In this document: positions 8,620 through 17,100 of the stretch, in pieces
How the letters are laid out: the number at the start of each line of letters is the position of its first letter
Position numbering within the stretch: the stretch's first letter is position 1
NCBI RefSeq assembly: GCF_041737845.1
Contig: NZ_JBGSQX010000160.1
Coordinates: 45,306 to 109,305 of the forward strand
From: Desulfococcus sp041737845
Lineage (GTDB): Bacteria > Desulfobacterota > Desulfobacteria > Desulfobacterales > Desulfococcaceae
DNA length: 64,000 bases
Direction of reading: 5' to 3'
The notes under the pieces: model-generated
What the model was told of the DNA's origin: nothing
Databases searched by the model: none
The model's input: only the letters and a program-made list of their open reading frames with translations
Position numbers and translations under genes: made by a program

Positions 8620-9246
8620 TCATGGAATTCCGGCGTTCTTGAGCTGAACAAGAGTCCCCGAGAGGACGTGTCCCAGGACGGCGACCGACTCCATATCCAG
8701 ATAGTTCTCCGTCCTTTTCTCGAAAAGAACCGAGCAGCCGGCGGGAAATTCCTCGTCGCGATCATTGAAGAGCATGAGCATCGACACCCGGGGAAGGGGA
8801 TCGAACTGCACGGCCAGGTCATGGGAGTAGGCTTCCTCCGGCGTCCTGCCGCCCAGTTGTTTCGCCACGGATGCGAGACGGCTCCGCTCCCCCTGAAACC
8901 GATGCGCGAGCAGGGCCTCAACCTCGTTTGTGAAAAAAACGACCAGAGGCCCCGCGTCCCTGAAATCTTTGAAAGAGGTCCACGGCCCCCCGGGCGGGGC
9001 GTTCTCGGGACACAGCAGCACGTATTTGAACAGGATGATGCAGGTGCTGTAGGATGGGCGGCCTCCGTCCGGCCCGATCACCCCGCCGGCCGAGATCCGG
9101 TGCGGCCGGCCGAAAAAAGAGATGGCGAGACCGTCGTCCTCAACCCCGGCGCCCAGCACCTCCGCCAGAGAAGGGAGATGGACCGCACCGAGCCGGTCCA
9201 GATAATACTGGTAATTCTCTTCAAAAACGGGGGATGTTTCCTTCAT
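8620..9246 (-). CDS. DUF3786 family protein
   Basis: Protein of 208 residues from ATG 9246 (AAAGGAA eight bases upstream). The pattern of a central SYSTCIILFKYVL segment, a GPWTSFKDFRDAGP motif and an LPRVSMLMLFNDRDEEFPA stretch matches what I know as DUF3786, a family found in strict anaerobes with no proven function. There is no signal peptide, membrane segment or metal motif. It sits between an acyl-CoA synthetase (45 bp upstream) and an Old Yellow Enzyme gene. No function can be given. Confidence 0.7.
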   Translation of the reverse strand: MKETSPVFEENYQYYLDRLGAVHLPSLAEVLGAGVEDDGLAISFFGRPHRISAGGVIGPDGGRPSYSTCIILFKYVLLCPENAPPGGPWTSFKDFRDAGPLVVFFTNEVEALLAHRFQGERSRLASVAKQLGGRTPEEAYSHDLAVQFDPLPRVSMLMLFNDRDEEFPAGCSVLFEKRTENYLDMESVAVLGHVLSGTLVQLKNAGIP

Positions 9247-9291
9247 GGGTTGATTCCTTTCCAAGGCGTCCGAGACGGTCCGGAAAAAAGA

Positions 9292-11379
9292 TCAGAGGAT
9301 CACCGAGGCATCCACGGCCGTCGGTCGGCCGTCCACGACGATCATGGGGTTCACGTCGATCTCCCGGATTTGGGGGAACCCCGCGCCCAACGCCCCCAGG
9401 CGGACAAGGGCATCGGCCAGGGCGTTCCGGTCCAGGGCGGGCGCCCCCCGGAACCCGTCGAGGAGCCGCTGGGATTTTAGCCGGCCGATGAGCCCCAGCG
9501 CCTCTTCATGGCTCAAGGGGGCCAAGGCAAAGGCCCGGTCGTTCAGCACCTCGGTCATGACCCCTCCCAGGCCGCACATGACGCAGGGCCCGAACTGGGG
9601 GTCGCGGACCAGCCCCGCGATCAGCTCCAGCCCCGAGGGAAGCTGGGGCTGGAGAAGCACCTCGCCGCCCGCCCCCACCCGGGCGACCATGAGGTCGTAC
9701 GCCCGAAACAGGGCCTCCGGCGTGTCGATATGGAGCGCCACCAGGCCGGCCTCGGTCTTGTGGACGGCCCCCGGCGCAATCCCCTTGAGAACCACGGGCC
9801 ACCCGAACCGCAGGGCGGCCGCGCGGGCCTCCTCCGGAGACCCCACCCGAGCCTCGTTCACAACGGGGATCCCCGCCTGTTTCAGGATCGCCTTGGACCT
9901 GCGTTCATCGAGAACGCCGCAGCACCCGTCGATCAGGTCGGCCGGAATATCCCGGCCGTGGATGGGCGGCGGTACGGGAGCGGATGCGTCGCCGGCCGGC
10001 TCATGCTTCCGTTGATGGTACCCGAGCAGCACCCCCAGGCACTCGACCGCCCGGCAGACCTCCCGAAATGCCGGTAGATTCAACGCCAGGGCCTCCTGCT
10101 GAAATCGGAAGACCGCCTCCCGTTCGCCGGATATCCAGCAGATGAGCGGTTTTTGAGCGCTCCTCGCCAGACGCGCCATGGCCGCAAGGTCGGGATCCAG
10201 ATCAAACCCGCCGGCAAAGCAATGGGCAAAGACGGCATCCACCCCCGGGTCGGCCAGGAGCACCTTCACCGTCTCGTTATATACCCGGTGGGTGCCGTTG
10301 ACAAGAATACCGGGCCAGAGGTCCACGGGGTTGGCCGGCGCCATCCAGGGGGGGAAAACCGCTTTCAGGCGCGTGATGGACCCGGGCGACAGGCACGCCA
10401 GGGCCAACCCGTTGTGTTGCAGAAAATCGGACGATACGATGCCCGCGCCGCCGCTGTAGGTCATGACGGCCACCCGGTTCTTCCGCCCGGGCGGAAGATC
10501 CTGGAAGCTCTCCAGGACCCGGCAGTAATCCAGCATCTGGTAAAAGTCATCGGCCTCGATCACCCCGGCCTGGCGGAGCGCGCCGCTGACCACCGCTCCG
10601 TCGCCGGCCATGCTGGCGGTATGGCTCATTGCTGCGGCAGCACCCTCCCGGGACTTTCCGCCCTTCAACACGACGATCGGCTTGGGACATTTCCGGCAAA
10701 GGGAAATAAACCCGGCCCCGTCAAGGATCGACTCCAGGTAAAGGCCGATGACCGCTGTCTCGTCATCCGCCAGGAGATATTCGAGAAGGTCGCACTCTGC
10801 CACGTCCATCTTGTTTCCGATGGAGCAGACCTTGCCGATGCCCATCACGCCGTGGGACATCAGATCGATGAGAAACGCCCCGGCAAGCATGCCGCTCTGG
10901 ACGATGAGGGATACGCTTCCGGGAATCATGGTTTCCCAGAGGGAAGGCGTCACCGTCGAAAAGACGCTCCGGTTTTTCACGTCCACCAGCCCCATGCAGT
11001 TGGGACCCCAGAGACGGATGCCCCCATCCCTTGCAATCCGTGCGGTTTCCTGCTGCAGGGCCGCCCCATCGGGGCCGGTTTCGGAAAACCCCGCCGACTC
11101 CAGCATGGCGCCGGGAATACCCCTAGCCGCACAGTCCCGGATCACGCCGGGTACCATCCCCGCGCCGACGAAGACAACAGCCAGATCCACGGGATCCGGG
11201 ACATCCATCACCGAGGGGTAGCATTTCAGGCCTTCAATCTCGCCATACCTCGGGTTCACGGGGTAGATCCTCCCGGTGTAGCCCTTGGTCAGATTCGCAA
11301 CGATGATATTGCCGCCTTTTTTCGGATTCGCCGTGGCGCCGATGACCGCGACTCCTTTTGGCTTAAAAAAATAGTCCAT
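9292..11379 (-). CDS. ADP-forming acyl-CoA synthetase (acetate-CoA ligase family), fused subunits
   Basis: NDP-forming acyl-CoA synthetase of 695 residues with both subunits in one chain. Order: CoA-binding Rossmann domain (residues 6-100, AVIGATANPKKGG), succinyl-CoA-synthetase-like ligase domain (about 150-300) with the phosphohistidine candidate His253 in SHTASMAG, and a C-terminal ATP-grasp domain (about 500-690). Enzymes of this type interconvert acyl-CoA, ADP and phosphate with the free acid and ATP. Start 11379 follows AAGGGAAATTCA; the reading frame stays open further upstream but the extension is not family-like. A cluster of TGACG/CGTCA boxes lies 120-170 bp upstream. Substrate is not determinable. 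Confidence 0.9.
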   Translation of the reverse strand: MDYFFKPKGVAVIGATANPKKGGNIIVANLTKGYTGRIYPVNPRYGEIEGLKCYPSVMDVPDPVDLAVVFVGAGMVPGVIRDCAARGIPGAMLESAGFSETGPDGAALQQETARIARDGGIRLWGPNCMGLVDVKNRSVFSTVTPSLWETMIPGSVSLIVQSGMLAGAFLIDLMSHGVMGIGKVCSIGNKMDVAECDLLEYLLADDETAVIGLYLESILDGAGFISLCRKCPKPIVVLKGGKSREGAAAAMSHTASMAGDGAVVSGALRQAGVIEADDFYQMLDYCRVLESFQDLPPGRKNRVAVMTYSGGAGIVSSDFLQHNGLALACLSPGSITRLKAVFPPWMAPANPVDLWPGILVNGTHRVYNETVKVLLADPGVDAVFAHCFAGGFDLDPDLAAMARLARSAQKPLICWISGEREAVFRFQQEALALNLPAFREVCRAVECLGVLLGYHQRKHEPAGDASAPVPPPIHGRDIPADLIDGCCGVLDERRSKAILKQAGIPVVNEARVGSPEEARAAALRFGWPVVLKGIAPGAVHKTEAGLVALHIDTPEALFRAYDLMVARVGAGGEVLLQPQLPSGLELIAGLVRDPQFGPCVMCGLGGVMTEVLNDRAFALAPLSHEEALGLIGRLKSQRLLDGFRGAPALDRNALADALVRLGALGAGFPQIREIDVNPMIVVDGRPTAVDASVIL

Positions 11380-11809
11380 TGAATTTCCCTTTGAAAAACT
11401 GGTGTGCCCTGCCTGTTTTAAACGACCGTCCTCTCCTATCTTCACGGCTGAGAAAAATCCGGAGAGAACTGACGGAAACCAGTGACGCCTGGCCATTCGG
11501 CGCTACATGACCGTTTCGTCATGACGGCGTCATGTTGGCGTCATTTGTCTTGCCTATATTGAATCAAAACGACGCCCACCTCAAGTCGTTTCATCTTTCC
11601 TCCTCCCTCATCCAACGGGCGCCTCTCGGGGCGCCCGTATCCCTCTCCCGCCCTTGAACCGCCGCCGGCCCTGAAGGCGCGGTGCGCCATCGCGGAGGAG
11701 TCCCCCGGGAAAACCCGCTGAAATGCACGGGGGTATTCCTGCGCCAGCCGAATGGGGCTCCCTGGGGCCTACGCCCTGTCCCTTCAGCGGGAAGAAAATT
11801 TCGGTGGAA
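11380..11809. other. intergenic region with TGACG boxes and a GC-rich hairpin
   Basis: I see no gene here. The right-hand end of dsrN lies at 11810 and the acyl-CoA synthetase starts at 11379. Contents are the TGACG/CGTCA box cluster (described separately) and a perfect hairpin at 11616-11637 (CGGGCGCC with GGCGCCCG) that lacks a T-run on either strand. The hairpin could still end the dsr transcript by a factor-dependent route. Confidence 0.5.
11507..11544. promoter_or_regulatory. cluster of ATGAC/GTCAT inverted repeats
   Basis: ATGAC (11507-11511) pairs with GTCAT (11518-11522). CATGACG and CGTCATG form a perfect inverted repeat at 11520-11534 around one G. GGCGTCAT occurs at 11526-11533 and again at 11537-11544. 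The array lies upstream of the acyl-CoA synthetase start and looks like a multi-site operator. The regulator is unknown. Confidence 0.45.
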
Positions 11810-13231
11810 TTATCGCGAAAAACGAGCCCGTTTTGCAGCCGCGGCCGCGGCCACCATGGATTTCGCCCAGTTGGGCAGCCCCAGCGCGTGGATATGGGTA
11901 TAGGTGGCGAGGACATTTTTATAACTGATGCCGTCCCGCCCATGGATGAAGCCGGTGCCCCGCTCCATGCCGAAGATCAGGCTTCGGTCGTCTCCGCGCC
12001 ACTCCAGGACCCGGGAATAGCGGAATTCGTGGCCTCTGATCTCCGTGCCGACATCGTAATACGGATTCTCCGACTCGACCCTGACCAGGGTATACCCCAG
12101 CCCCTGGGGACGCTCCGAAAGGCCGAAAACAACGGGCAGCACCCCGGCCATGGCGTATCTCCGGCCGCCCACGACCAAGGCCTCGCCCAGATACATGAGG
12201 CCGCCGCATTCGGCATAGATGGGCATTCCGGCTTCCGCGCGGGCTTTCAATCCGGCCCTGAACGCGGCGTTTCCCTCCAGGCGCTCCGCATGGGTCTCGG
12301 GGAACCCGCCCCCGATGTAAAGGGCGTCCACCGCTGGAAAGGGGCCGGCGTCGAACGCGCTCAGGAAGACCACCTCGGCCCCGGCATCCTTGAGGGCCTC
12401 GATATTGTCCGGATAATAAAACTGAAAGGCCGAATCGCGAATGATGCCGATCACCGGCTTTGTGCCTTCGATCGTCACATCGAGTTGGGGGGCGGGCAGC
12501 GGAAACTCCACCGGCACAGGGTCGGACGCCGCCTCGACGGCGATGCGCTCGAGGGATGCCATATCCAGATAGCGAAAGGCGACCTCTGCAGCAGCATCGA
12601 CCGAGGTAACCGCCCATGAATGCTCGGGGGTCGGGACCAGCCCCATGTGTCGTTCCGGGAAATTCTGGGCGTCGAGCTTCGGCACCGCGCCCACCACCGG
12701 CACACCGCAATAGTGTTCGATATTCTTTCTCAGGTTCTCTTCATGGCGCAGCCCCGCGATCCGGTTGAGGATAACGCCCTTGATCCGGAGATCGGGATCA
12801 AACTGCAGGCATCCCGACACCACGGCAGCCATGGTCCGGGTGGTCTTGGTGCAATCGAGGCTGATCACCACAGGCGTTTTCAACAGCTTGGCCACCTCGG
12901 CCGAACTCGTCGAGCCCTCGGTGTCGATGCCGTCATAAAGGCCTCGGTTGCCTTCGATCACGGCGATATCATGGGGGTGGGTGTGGGTGAGGAAAGACCG
13001 GAGGACATCCGATCGATGGACCAGGAAGGTATCCAGGTTGTAGCAGGGCCGACCAGCCGCTAGGGCCAGCCAGCCCGCGTCAATATAGTCAGGACCTTTT
13101 TTATAAGGCGCAATGGATTTGCCCAGTCTCCTCCATGCTGCGATGATTCCGATCGACAGAATGGTTTTACCAGCGCCCCCTCGCAAGCCTGCGATAAATA
13201 TCCTGGGAAAATCGATATGGCCTTGGCGCAT
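11810..13231 (-). CDS. dsrN: siroheme amidase DsrN (cobyrinate a,c-diamide synthase-like)
   Basis: CbiA/CobB-type glutamine-dependent amidase. The N-terminal ATPase domain has the P-loop GLRGGAGKT at residues 15-23. The C-terminal class I glutaminase domain has its nucleophile Cys342 in YAECGGLMYLG. In dsr operons this family member amidates siroheme to the siroamide of dissimilatory sulfite reductase, hence DsrN rather than a cobalamin enzyme. It follows dsrD by about 60 bp. The start is uncertain: ATG 13231 (473 residues) or TTG 13255, neither with a clear Shine-Dalgarno. No other cobalamin gene is nearby, which supports the siroheme role. Confidence 0.88.
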   Translation of the reverse strand: MRQGHIDFPRIFIAGLRGGAGKTILSIGIIAAWRRLGKSIAPYKKGPDYIDAGWLALAAGRPCYNLDTFLVHRSDVLRSFLTHTHPHDIAVIEGNRGLYDGIDTEGSTSSAEVAKLLKTPVVISLDCTKTTRTMAAVVSGCLQFDPDLRIKGVILNRIAGLRHEENLRKNIEHYCGVPVVGAVPKLDAQNFPERHMGLVPTPEHSWAVTSVDAAAEVAFRYLDMASLERIAVEAASDPVPVEFPLPAPQLDVTIEGTKPVIGIIRDSAFQFYYPDNIEALKDAGAEVVFLSAFDAGPFPAVDALYIGGGFPETHAERLEGNAAFRAGLKARAEAGMPIYAECGGLMYLGEALVVGGRRYAMAGVLPVVFGLSERPQGLGYTLVRVESENPYYDVGTEIRGHEFRYSRVLEWRGDDRSLIFGMERGTGFIHGRDGISYKNVLATYTHIHALGLPNWAKSMVAAAAAAKRARFSR

Positions 13232-13293
13232 GGTTGGAGCCTGAGACAAAATCAAAGAGCGGACGAGCGGATCGCTCTGAAAACCGGATATTT

Positions 13294-13536
13294 TTATTCG
13301 TCTTCGTGTTCGGCGGCAGCCTGCTTCCCGGTTCCGGGCATGCCGTACATGGTCGTGCTGCCGCTGGACCAGTATTCCAGAACGCCGTCTTCAACCAGTT
13401 TGCTCACGATTTTCTTGGCTTCCCTGGGTTTCATGCCCAGGATGCCGGACAGATCGTTGAAGTAGAACTTGCTTTTTGACTTCAGCTTTTTGGTCAACTC
13501 CTCAACGATCAATTTTTTGGCTTCCTCGTATTCCAT
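13294..13536 (-). CDS. dsrD: dissimilatory sulfite reductase-associated protein DsrD
   Basis: Small winged-helix protein of 80 residues (MEYEEAKKLIVEELTKKL; then GMKPREAKKIVSKLVEDGVLEYWSSGSTTMYG). DsrD is reported to activate dissimilatory sulfite reductase allosterically and marks reductive, sulfate- or sulfite-reducing dsr operons. It is preceded by AAGGGG at suitable distance and separated from dsrB by a strong hairpin (13559-13586). Length and sequence are typical. Confidence 0.95.
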   Translation of the reverse strand: MEYEEAKKLIVEELTKKLKSKSKFYFNDLSGILGMKPREAKKIVSKLVEDGVLEYWSSGSTTMYGMPGTGKQAAAEHEDE

Positions 13537-13558
13537 GAATAAACCCCTTAATCCGGAA

Positions 13559-13586
13559 GCGGGGAATGCACGAAGGCATTCCCCGC
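13559..13586 (-). promoter_or_regulatory. 11-bp perfect hairpin between dsrB and dsrD
   Basis: GCGGGGAATGC and GCATTCCCCGC form a perfect 11-bp stem with a six-base loop (CTTCGT on the coding strand). No T-run follows, so it is not a classical terminator. It may be a transcript-stability or processing element that sets the dsrD level relative to dsrAB. Confidence 0.7.
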
Positions 13587-13605
13587 GGGTTATGGTACAG
13601 CGATA

Positions 13606-14754
13606 TTAGAATTTGAACTGTGTGGACTGTCGCCAGGTATAGTATGCCGGATCACGGAAATCATCGATGAGATGATGGGTGAAGGGCAGCTCACATTTCT
13701 CGAAGAACCGTTCCCATCCGATACGCTCGGCCCATTCACCCAGCCGTTCGTATTTTTTGGCGTCGCCCGCATAAGTTTCGACCATCTTCTTGATGGTGGC
13801 GGTCATATCGGGCCAGCGAGGCATGTCGTTGGGCAGGAAGGCGACAACAACCTTGGAAAACTTGGGCTCGCTGATACGGTTGGAGACCTTTCCACCGGCC
13901 ATGAGGACGATACCGTCACCTTCCTTGTCGGCCAGCGGCAGCGACGGACACATGGTGTAGCAGTTGCCGCAGAACATGCAGCGATCGTTGTTGATCGCGA
14001 CGCTCTTTACGGTTTCTCCGCTCGGCAGCTCGACCTTGGTCGGCTTGATGGCGCCCGTGGGGCAGGCGGCGATGGCCAGCGGGATTTCACAGATCTTGTC
14101 CAGATACTCATGATCCAGCATCGGCGGTTTCCGATGGTATCCGAGGATGGCGATATCGGAGCAATGCACCGCGCCGCACATGTTGAGGCAGCAGGCCATG
14201 GAGATCCGCAGCGGGGCGGGGAGTCTCATGTTCTGGAAATCGCTGAACACCTCGTCCATGGTCGCCTTGACGGTACCGGAGGCGTCGGTGGCGGGGGTGT
14301 GGCAGTGGATCCAGCCCTGGGTATGGACGATGTTCGTGATGCCGGCGCCGGTGCCGCCGATGGGGAATTTGTAGCTGCCCCCGGCGAACTTGCGGCCGGC
14401 CAGGTCTTTTTTCAGGGCGTCGACTTTGGATTTGTCATCGACCATGAATTCGATGTTGTTCCGGGTGGTGAACCGCAGGTACCCGTCGCAGTGTTTATCC
14501 GCAATCGCACAAATCTCGAGGATCAAGGAGGTGCTCATCAGGCGGGCGCCGCCGCAGCGGACGGTGTAGACCTCGTCGCCACTTTCGGCCACATGCACCA
14601 GGACTCCCGGCTCCAGGATCTCGTGATAGAGCCATTTCCCTTTGTTTTTCGCGATAACCGGAGGATAAAATTCATCGTACTTTTTCGGACCGATGTCGGT
14701 GATTCTGTCATTCATCGGGTTTTTAGGATCATAACCTGAAGAAATAAATGCCAT
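13606..14754 (-). CDS. dsrB: dissimilatory sulfite reductase beta subunit
   Basis: Beta subunit (382 residues) of the siroheme/[4Fe-4S] enzyme that reduces sulfite in the last step of sulfate respiration. The catalytic-type cluster ligands are visible as the Cys of GWIHCHTPATDASG and the CC-x3-C of ACCLNMCG. A ferredoxin domain is inserted later (CMFCGNCYTMCPSLPL). GGAGGAGAG precedes the ATG. It starts 15 bp after dsrA and is surely co-transcribed. Acts in the cytoplasm as DsrA2B2 with DsrC, which is not in this window. Confidence 0.98.
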   Translation of the reverse strand: MAFISSGYDPKNPMNDRITDIGPKKYDEFYPPVIAKNKGKWLYHEILEPGVLVHVAESGDEVYTVRCGGARLMSTSLILEICAIADKHCDGYLRFTTRNNIEFMVDDKSKVDALKKDLAGRKFAGGSYKFPIGGTGAGITNIVHTQGWIHCHTPATDASGTVKATMDEVFSDFQNMRLPAPLRISMACCLNMCGAVHCSDIAILGYHRKPPMLDHEYLDKICEIPLAIAACPTGAIKPTKVELPSGETVKSVAINNDRCMFCGNCYTMCPSLPLADKEGDGIVLMAGGKVSNRISEPKFSKVVVAFLPNDMPRWPDMTATIKKMVETYAGDAKKYERLGEWAERIGWERFFEKCELPFTHHLIDDFRDPAYYTWRQSTQFKF

Positions 14755-14769
14755 GGTATTCTCTCCTCC

Positions 14770-16083
14770 TTATCTCAGATGATGTTTTCTGAATTCGTTG
14801 ACGTCGCGCTCCCAGCCGCCCTCGACCTCTTCTTCCTTCCAGAAGATGTAGGGGTTGGAGCGGGGTTCGGATACCATGCGCGGATCGGGATCGAGACCGG
14901 TCATCTCGAGCATTTTCTGGAAGCCCTGGCGTTTGATCAGCTCACCGAGACGTTCGCGGTTCTTGCCTTCTTCCATCCACCAATCCCATACCTTCTCAAT
15001 CACTTCCTTGATCTCGTCGTAGGGCTCTTCGCATACGATGAAGGGAACCAGGAGGGATCCCATCTGAGCGCCGTCGAGGATCGGGGCCTTGGCGCCGACA
15101 AGGATGGAGAGGCCTCTCTCGTCACCGATCTTCAGCGCTCTCGGCATGACGTTGATGCAGTGCATGCAGCGAACGCACTCCCGACAGTTGATCTCGAGTT
15201 TTTTGTTTTCATATTTCATGCAGCCGCTGGGGCAAAGGGCGACGACCTCTTTCTGGATGTCGAATGCACCCCAGTCACGACCGGCATGGGCGCCGGCGTT
15301 GGGCGGAAACTCACCGCCGACATAGGCGGCGACCGCTTCCTGGTCGATTTTGATGTCATCTTTCCAGGTGCCGATGAACGACATGTCCGAACGTGCGATG
15401 GAGGCGACACAGCCGTTGGGACAACCGTCGAATTTGAACTTGAACTTGTAGGGAAACGCCGGGCGATGGAGTTCATCCTGATATTCCTGGGTCAGGGTGT
15501 AGCAAAGATCTTGGGTATCGTAGCAGGCGTATTCACAGCGGGCCTGGCCGATACAATCCGCAGGAGTTCTCAGGTTGGAGCCGGATCCGCCAAGGTCCTG
15601 ACCGATTCGGTGGGTCAGTTCAAAGAAGATTTCCTCGAGCTGCGGGGTGGTGGTTCCCAGGAAGATGATGTCGCCGGTGGAACCATGCATATTGGTGATG
15701 CCGGAGCCGCGACGATCCCACAGGTCGCAGAGCTGCTTCAGATATGAGGACGTGTAGAATTTGCCGCCGGGCTGGGCAACGCGCATGGTGTGGAAATGGG
15801 CAACCCCGGGAAAGAGGTTCGGCTGATCGCAGTACCGGCCGATAACGCCGCCGCCGTACCCGAAAACGCCGACGATGCCGCCGTGTTTCCAGTGCGTCGT
15901 ACCGTCTTTGAAAGAGAGTTCGAGAACGCCCAGGAGGTCATCAACAGTATCGCTGGGAATCTGAAAATCAATCTTTTCTACGTTTTTGGCCCTTCTTTCA
16001 GCCTCTGCCTTCAGATCGGACACGAAGCTCGGCCACGGTCCGGACTCAAGCTGATCTAACAAAGGGGTCTCATGCTTCATCAT
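14770..16083 (-). CDS. dsrA: dissimilatory sulfite reductase alpha subunit
   Basis: Alpha subunit (437 residues) of dissimilatory sulfite reductase. The siroheme-[4Fe-4S] ligand pattern C-x5-C (CIGQARC) and C-x3-C (CPNGC, about residues 221-225) is intact, and a ferredoxin domain with CRECVRCMHCINVMP lies near residues 300-315. GGAGGTAAG directly precedes two ATG codons (16083 and 16080). Transcription probably begins near 16217 from a near-consensus promoter. The gene order dsrA-dsrB-dsrD-dsrN is the classic reductive arrangement, identifying the host as a sulfate or sulfite reducer. Confidence 0.98.
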   Translation of the reverse strand: MMKHETPLLDQLESGPWPSFVSDLKAEAERRAKNVEKIDFQIPSDTVDDLLGVLELSFKDGTTHWKHGGIVGVFGYGGGVIGRYCDQPNLFPGVAHFHTMRVAQPGGKFYTSSYLKQLCDLWDRRGSGITNMHGSTGDIIFLGTTTPQLEEIFFELTHRIGQDLGGSGSNLRTPADCIGQARCEYACYDTQDLCYTLTQEYQDELHRPAFPYKFKFKFDGCPNGCVASIARSDMSFIGTWKDDIKIDQEAVAAYVGGEFPPNAGAHAGRDWGAFDIQKEVVALCPSGCMKYENKKLEINCRECVRCMHCINVMPRALKIGDERGLSILVGAKAPILDGAQMGSLLVPFIVCEEPYDEIKEVIEKVWDWWMEEGKNRERLGELIKRQGFQKMLEMTGLDPDPRMVSEPRSNPYIFWKEEEVEGGWERDVNEFRKHHLR

Positions 16084-16223
16084 CTTACCTCCATAAAGTA
16101 GTTTATAGATTAACCATCCTGACGATAAGGAAACTCATCTTTCCACCAGGGTTTCGGGCGCACCTTCCATATTTACAGGCGTCATTCTTCCCATAAAAAC
16201 CAACCGCATCGCTTAAGTGCGAA

Positions 16224-16252
16224 CTTATAAAGTCAAACCGGCCGGATGTCAA
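16224..16252 (-). promoter_or_regulatory. promoter of the dsr operon
   Basis: Reading on the minus strand, TTGACA (16252-16247) is followed after exactly 17 bp by TATAAG (16229-16224). This near-perfect housekeeping-type promoter would start transcription about 134 bases before dsrA, after the upstream TPR gene ends. Confidence 0.7.
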
Positions 16253-16303
16253 TAGAAAAGCACGGTTCAAAGGGGGTTGGGTGGAACCGGTCGTTTTTAA
16301 GCT

Positions 16304-16921
16304 CTATTTTTTTTCGATTTCCTTCAAAATCTCGGGCGCTACCGCATAACCGAGCTGTACCGCCCTGCCGCAATGGTCGGCCGCCTTTTCATAATCGCCT
16401 TTTTCCAGGTAAGCGATGGCCAGGTTGTTGTGAGCGACGGCGAAGTCCGGAGCGAGCACGAGTGCTTTCATGCTGTTTTCGATACTTTCGTCGATCATTC
16501 CCTTCATGAGATATGCGCTGCCAAGGGATGCGAACGCCTGAACAAACCGGAAATTGAAATAGGTCGCCCGTTGAAGCGCCTGGATGGCCTCATCCACTTC
16601 GCCCCGCTGGAGGTGCACAAAGCCGATGTTTCCATGCCCCTCGGAGAAGCCGGGCTTCGCCTTCACCGCCCGTTTGTTATAGTCCAGGCATGCGTCGAGA
16701 TCGCCCTTTCTCAGGGCCAGTCCGCCGAGTTGAACAAAGGCTTCGGCCAGCCCGGGGCTGCAATCCAGCGCTTTTACCAGTTCTTTCTCGGCCTCATCGT
16801 ATTTCTGCATTCCGATGAGCGCGACGGCAAGGTTGTAGTAGCTTGTCCCGCAATCCGGGTTTGAGGCGATCATCTGCCGTTGCTGAGCAATGTATTCCTC
16901 TGCATTCTTCGCTTTTTCCAT
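16304..16921 (-). CDS. tetratricopeptide-repeat protein
   Basis: A 205-residue protein made almost entirely of about five TPR units (for example TSYYNLAVALIGMQKYDEAEKELVKAL and VAHNNLAIAYLEKGDYEKAADHCGRAV). There is no signal peptide, so a cytoplasmic protein-protein scaffold is likely. It lies 221 bp upstream of dsrA on the same strand, but dsrA has its own promoter in between. A link to sulfite reductase assembly is possible from position only. No catalytic domain is present. Confidence 0.85.
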   Translation of the reverse strand: MEKAKNAEEYIAQQRQMIASNPDCGTSYYNLAVALIGMQKYDEAEKELVKALDCSPGLAEAFVQLGGLALRKGDLDACLDYNKRAVKAKPGFSEGHGNIGFVHLQRGEVDEAIQALQRATYFNFRFVQAFASLGSAYLMKGMIDESIENSMKALVLAPDFAVAHNNLAIAYLEKGDYEKAADHCGRAVQLGYAVAPEILKEIEKK

Positions 16922-17026
16922 TCGTTTACAGTTTCCTTAATATATAGTTTTTTTGATCTGAAGAGAACTTTACTACGCAGACCGCTCATTATTGTCAAGG
17001 GTAAAATGTTATGCAAAATAAAATAG

Positions 17027-17055
17027 TTGACACACACATCGATATTTAATATAAG
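17027..17055 (+). promoter_or_regulatory. promoter of the DapA-like gene
   Basis: TTGACA at 17027-17032 is followed after 17 bp by TATAAG at 17050-17055, the same elements and spacing as the dsr promoter on the opposite strand. The start codon is 46 bp downstream. Confidence 0.7.
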
Positions 17056-17100
17056 GAAGATTTTCAAAAAAACTTCATCAATCACAAAGGGGGAATCGTT

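Noticed and set aside
11810..13231. Cobalamin-pathway CbiA/CobB as the identity of the dsr-linked amidase
   Set aside because: The fold is the same, but position directly after dsrD and absence of other cobalamin genes favour DsrN, siroheme amidation.
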